Origin: Euryarchaeota archaeon UBA346
Lineage (GTDB): Archaea > Thermoplasmatota > E2 > DHVEG-1
Assembly: GCA_002496355.1 (NCBI GenBank)
Contig: DAJP01000029.1
Coordinates: forward strand, 1,575 to 10,055
Length of the DNA stretch: 8,481 bases
Direction of reading: 5' to 3'
The notes beneath the pieces were generated by a model that searched no databases, had not been told where the DNA came from, and saw only the letters and a program-made list of their open reading frames with translations. The translations under genes were made by a program, and so were the position numbers. Positions 4,809 through 8,481 of the stretch are shown piece after piece; positions within the stretch are counted from its first letter, which is position 1, and every line of letters begins with the position of its first letter.

Positions 4809-7800
4809 GGGGGAGCACCTCCTGTACATGCGCCTTGATTTCTCCTTTGGGTCCAACGGATTCCGGGTCGATATTCCCAATCATCTCAGAAATACCAGAA
4901 TCATGCATGGTCACTCCATAGAGATAGTTCGCCTCCTTGAGGGCTATCTTTCGGAGTGAGACGCTGATGAACTGGGAATGTTCCGCTCGGTTTTTGATCA
5001 TTCGTGAGACGATCTCCGCATTCACACCATCTAAGAACATATCAATCTCATCAAGTACATAGAACGGACTGGGATCGTATTGTTGGATTGAGAAGATGAA
5101 ACCTAGAGAAGCGATACTCTTCTCTCCACCAGAGAGCGCGGCGAGTCGTAAGACTTTCTTCCCGTGAGGCCGTGCTTTGATAGTTAAACCTCCTTCAAAG
5201 ACGCTCTCCTCGTTCTCCAACAAGAGTTCTGCTTCGCCACCTTCCGATAACTGTGCATAGATTTCCTTGAAGTTTCTGTTGATCTGATCAAAAACCTCGA
5301 AGAATCGTTCTTTTTTCTTACTGGTGATCTCCCCGACGAGTTTCACGAGGTTTTTCTTCTGGCTATTGAGATGATCGACATCGTCATCGAATTTCTTTTT
5401 CCGCCCCATCTGATGTTCATATTCCTCTAAAGCTCGCATATTAACTGGTTCAAGTCCTTGCATGGTCTGTTCTATAGAAAGGATCGTTTCTTTCATCGAC
5501 TCAATCGCCGGGAGTTTTGTTTCTTTCATCTCTACATGATACAATGCGATCTCCTGGTCAAGTTCCCGTAAAGAGTCATCTAGAGTCGGCAGTCGATATT
5601 TCGCCCGAGTGATCAAATCAAGGTAAGACTCTGTTTTCGTACTAAGTGTTTCCAGTTCATTTTCGATTCCAACGGTTTTCTTATAAAGTGTATCACGTTC
5701 CAATGCAAGCTCCTTAGTCTTTCCGCTCATGGTCTCTTCGACGGTCATGAGAGCTTTTAGTTCGTTTTGACTCACCCCGCGTGTCTCTTTGAGCTCTTGA
5801 ACCGTATGTTTCAGGGTTTCAACCTCAGCATCAATCGAGCTGATTTTCTCGGCGAGCTCTGTTTTTCGTTCATTCAACAACTCGATCTTCTTCCGGATAG
5901 TTTCTTGTTCACTGTGGAGTGTCAATTTGTTTTCTTGGAATTCGGAGACGGTTTTCTCAAGAGTCCGGACTGCTTGAGCTACTTCTTTTTTTGTACTTTT
6001 GAGAAGATGTTTTCCTTTTTCTTCTTTTAAAATATCTAATTCTTTGAGTCGTTTTTCACACTCGCTGAGTGATTCAAGAATCTTTTCTGCTTCTTGGGTG
6101 ATCGATTCCTTTTCTTTGATTTTTGCTTCTAGGTCTTTTGTGAGGATTTCGAGTTTTCCGTGGAATTCTTTTTTCCGAAGTTCAAGATCTTTAGTTTGAA
6201 TACCTGCATCGGTTTCCCCTTTGAGCGTTCTGAAGACATTCTCCAGTTCTCCTATGTTTTTTTTCAAATGTGCAAGTTCTTCTGACAACTGATCTTGATG
6301 TTGGATAGCTGCGTTCAGTTTTCTGGTGATCTCATCGAGGGTTTGCTGATCAGCACTGCCAAAGGACAGACGTTCACTGGGTTGACTGCCCCCGATCATC
6401 GCACCACTTGCCTCAACCAAGTCCCCTTTCATATCAACAAGTCGGACACCACCCATGAGACGTCGTGCATCAGATAAGGTATTCACAATGACCGTGTCGC
6501 CAAAAACATACCAGAAGACACCGCGGTAGTCCTGATTGAAGCTCACCAGATCAATGGCAAATCCTAGGGAGCTTTCATCCCGGACGGTCATGAGGGACTG
6601 CGCCCGTGGTTTCCCAACAATCATCTTGTTTATCGGCAGAAACGTTGCTCGTCCTAATTTCTTTTTTTGTAAGAATCCGATTGCCTCGGCTGCCGCGGCA
6701 TCGTTTTCTACGACGACAGCCTGCATCCGTGGCCCTGCGGCGATCTCTAAGGGGAGTTTGTATTTCTCATCCACTTGCGCTAGCTCAGCGATCGTCCCAC
6801 GTATCCCCTTGAGTTCTCCAGTGTTGCGTGCAGCGAGAATGGATTCCACGGCAGAATTATATTTTGCTCCGATTGTTTGTGCTGCTTCACGTTCTGCTTG
6901 CAGCTTCGACTGTTCCCGTTGTAATTTGAGAATCGCTTTTTCAAGATCCGCGAGTTGCTCTGTTATCTCTGATTCCCGTTTCTTCTTCTCAAAGAGCTGT
7001 TTTTCTGATTCCTTAACCTTTTTACCGCTCTCCTGTTTACCTTTCTGAAGTTCCCCCACCTGCCAGTCGATATCCTTTACCTCGAACTCATAGGTGGATT
7101 TCGTCTCCTGTAGCTCCGCGATTTGTAACTCCATTGCATCCTGTTTTTCTTTCAACCGGTCCCGTGTCAACTCAAAGTCATGTTTCTCGTTTTGTTTGTT
7201 GTTATATTCCTCCCGCATCTTGACAAGCTCTCTGGTGATATCCATGGAGGTATCATCTGATTGAGCGATCTCATCACGCAGTTTTCCTAGTTCATCCTCT
7301 TTTGTTTTCAGTGAAGTTTCAATCTCCTGTATTTTTGTGGTCAGTTCATCTTTTTGTTGTATATGTTCATCAAGTTCCTTTGTGATTTCATCAAGCGAAA
7401 TCTCGAGTGATTCCTTTTCTTTCTTCTTCTCAGTGACTTCATCGTTTGAATAATTGATACGTTCATCGATTTTAATAGTCTCAGAGCGCAACACGTCAAT
7501 CTTTTCTTTTATACCAGTTGCCTCATCGCCACCGGCAGCGCCGATTTTCTTCTCCAGTTCATCGAGTTTCTGCTGCAGTTCGGTATATTGTGTTTTTAGT
7601 GTCTCTTTTTTTTCGTCGAATTTCTTCTGCTCCTGTTCATAGGATTCGATCTGTTTGTTTATCTCGAGGATCTGTGATTCGATTTCTTGTTTTTTCTTAT
7701 ACGCAATCATTGCTTTTGTTTCATACAATTTGTCCTTCAGTTCTTTATATTGAAACGCTGCATCCCGGTCTTTTTTTAATTGTCGTATCTGACTGGTGAT

Positions 7801-8424
7801 TTCATTAAGGATAATATCGATACGCTCGAGGTTCTTGTCGACGTCACCTCGTTCTTTCTCCGCTTTTTCGATATCCTCATCAAAGGTGCTGATACCAGCG
7901 ATGCCATCAATGATTTTCCTGCGCTCGACAGACCCCATCTCCACTAGACTGGTGACATCACCCTGTTTGATGATGTTATAGCCTTCCCCAGAGATCCGTG
8001 CGTGCGTGAGAATGTCGATAAATTCTGTATAGGATGCTGCACGGTCGTTGATGTAAAAATAACTGTAATAATTGTCTGGGTTGTCCTTCAACGGGGCTCG
8101 TTTAATCATCCTGGTAAGAACAACCTCATCGGCTGCAATCGACATCTTCCGCTGTGAATTATCAAAGACTAAGGAAACCTTACAATACTTCGATGGATTC
8201 TTCCGATTCTTTCCCCCGTTGAAGATTAGGTCCGTGAGCCGACCTGCTCGCATGACCTTAGAGCTTTTTGGACCAAGTACGAAGAGAATCGCATCGACAA
8301 TGTTGCTTTTCCCTGAACCATTCGGCCCGGTTATAGCAGTAAATCCTGGATAAAACGGTACAGTTAATTTATGTCCAAAGGACTTAAAATTTTCCATCTC
8401 AACTTGTTTAAGATACACACTCAT
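4795..8424 (-). CDS. smc: Chromosome segregation SMC ATPase
   Basis: A full-length 1209-residue SMC, the ATP-driven core of the condensin-like complex that loops and segregates DNA. The N-terminal head has Walker A GPNGSGKS (33-40) and a Q-loop glutamine at 154 (IIKQGDVT). A long coiled coil runs from about 183 to 535, rich in E, K and Q. The hinge dimerisation domain is at about 537-685, starting GELKGIRGTIAELAQV and ending near GAMIGGSQP. The returning coil runs to about 1040. The C-terminal head has the signature motif LSGGEKS (1097-1103), Walker B FYVLDEID (1121-1128, catalytic E1126) and the D-loop LDGVN (1131-1135). All ATPase motifs are intact. Gly-rich residues 294-305 break the ascending coil. 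The ATG at 8424 has only a weak purine-rich GGAAAGGG before it and overlaps an upstream frame as ATGA, so translation is probably coupled to that gene. Confidence 0.97.
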   Translation of the reverse strand: MSVYLKQVEMENFKSFGHKLTVPFYPGFTAITGPNGSGKSNIVDAILFVLGPKSSKVMRAGRLTDLIFNGGKNRKNPSKYCKVSLVFDNSQRKMSIAADEVVLTRMIKRAPLKDNPDNYYSYFYINDRAASYTEFIDILTHARISGEGYNIIKQGDVTSLVEMGSVERRKIIDGIAGISTFDEDIEKAEKERGDVDKNLERIDIILNEITSQIRQLKKDRDAAFQYKELKDKLYETKAMIAYKKKQEIESQILEINKQIESYEQEQKKFDEKKETLKTQYTELQQKLDELEKKIGAAGGDEATGIKEKIDVLRSETIKIDERINYSNDEVTEKKKEKESLEISLDEITKELDEHIQQKDELTTKIQEIETSLKTKEDELGKLRDEIAQSDDTSMDITRELVKMREEYNNKQNEKHDFELTRDRLKEKQDAMELQIAELQETKSTYEFEVKDIDWQVGELQKGKQESGKKVKESEKQLFEKKKRESEITEQLADLEKAILKLQREQSKLQAEREAAQTIGAKYNSAVESILAARNTGELKGIRGTIAELAQVDEKYKLPLEIAAGPRMQAVVVENDAAAAEAIGFLQKKKLGRATFLPINKMIVGKPRAQSLMTVRDESSLGFAIDLVSFNQDYRGVFWYVFGDTVIVNTLSDARRLMGGVRLVDMKGDLVEASGAMIGGSQPSERLSFGSADQQTLDEITRKLNAAIQHQDQLSEELAHLKKNIGELENVFRTLKGETDAGIQTKDLELRKKEFHGKLEILTKDLEAKIKEKESITQEAEKILESLSECEKRLKELDILKEEKGKHLLKSTKKEVAQAVRTLEKTVSEFQENKLTLHSEQETIRKKIELLNERKTELAEKISSIDAEVETLKHTVQELKETRGVSQNELKALMTVEETMSGKTKELALERDTLYKKTVGIENELETLSTKTESYLDLITRAKYRLPTLDDSLRELDQEIALYHVEMKETKLPAIESMKETILSIEQTMQGLEPVNMRALEEYEHQMGRKKKFDDDVDHLNSQKKNLVKLVGEITSKKKERFFEVFDQINRNFKEIYAQLSEGGEAELLLENEESVFEGGLTIKARPHGKKVLRLAALSGGEKSIASLGFIFSIQQYDPSPFYVLDEIDMFLDGVNAEIVSRMIKNRAEHSQFISVSLRKIALKEANYLYGVTMHDSGISEMIGNIDPESVGPKGEIKAHVQEVLPHGAG
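4816..4823 (-). promoter_or_regulatory. Strong ribosome binding site for scpA inside smc
   Basis: AGGAGGTG on the minus strand, within the last codons of smc and 7 nt before the ATG at 4808. It is the longest Shine-Dalgarno match in the window and fixes the scpA start. Confidence 0.85.
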
Positions 8425-8481
8425 CCCTTTCCACTAGAGAGCACATCCGCTCCTACGTTATCGTTATACGGCATCCCAATA
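8421..8481 (-). CDS. C-terminal end of an unidentified gene upstream of smc
   Basis: Of the three minus-strand frames before smc, only one stays open to the window edge. It reads IGMPYNDNVGADVLSSGKG and stops at the TGA (8423-8421) that overlaps the smc ATG as ATGA. The 4-nt overlap is typical of operon genes, so this is probably the tail of a cotranscribed protein. Nineteen residues are too few to name it, and an open frame of this length can arise by chance. Confidence 0.45.
   Translation of the reverse strand, partial: IGMPYNDNVGADVLSSGKG

Noticed and set aside
6536..7048. Open frame of 170 codons on the plus strand opposite the SMC hinge and adjoining coil
   Set aside because: Its translation is S/F/R-rich low complexity, as expected when coiled-coil or conserved coding sequence is read in reverse.
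4795..8424. SMC as a Rad50/SbcC-like nuclease partner or an anti-plasmid Wadjet-type SMC
   Set aside because: The hinge is a globular SMC domain rather than a CXXC zinc hook, and the neighbours are scpA and scpB with no nuclease or JetD-like gene, so a chromosomal SMC fits best.

Overview
The window looks like part of an archaeal chromosome, most likely a euryarchaeote of the Thermoplasmatota type. The domain call rests on a TATA box placed just ahead of a short leader (TATAAATA at 2492-2499, minus strand), on small membrane proteins that begin with a zinc ribbon, and on an archaeal-style SMC sequence. Most starts whose upstream bases are visible have a clear Shine-Dalgarno match; smc has only a weak purine-rich stretch. 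The phylum is an impression from protein style and was not tested. No RNA gene, CRISPR array, mobile element or sign of recent transfer was seen, and coding density is very high.

Layout. On the plus strand, 1-2108 holds a two-gene unit: a B12-binding-type radical SAM protein cut by the left edge of the window, then a multi-pass membrane protein (DUF2085-like) that starts on a TTG codon overlapping the previous stop. On the minus strand, read right to left, lie the last residues of an unidentified gene (8481-8421), smc (8424-4795), scpA (4808-3942) and scpB (3928-3314). These are joined by overlaps of 4 and 14 nt and a gap of 13 nt. Further left on the same strand are two membrane proteins with near-identical N-terminal zinc ribbons (3204-2506 and 2452-2105), each with its own putative TATA promoter. 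The second one ends convergently with the plus-strand unit, the two stop codons overlapping by 4 nt.

How the genes work together. SMC, ScpA (kleisin) and ScpB form the ring-shaped condensin-type complex that compacts and segregates the chromosome; here all three look intact and translationally coupled. The zinc-ribbon membrane proteins are neighbours but sit behind a separate promoter with an imperfect palindrome, so a link to chromosome segregation is only a guess. The radical SAM and membrane-protein pair is probably a separate two-gene operon of unknown substrate.

The core of the window is ordinary housekeeping. The parts worth a second look are the start-site corrections (scpA, the 115-residue zinc-ribbon gene), the palindromic promoter, the Cys/His-rich membrane protein and the paired zinc-ribbon proteins. 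I found no convincing undescribed system.
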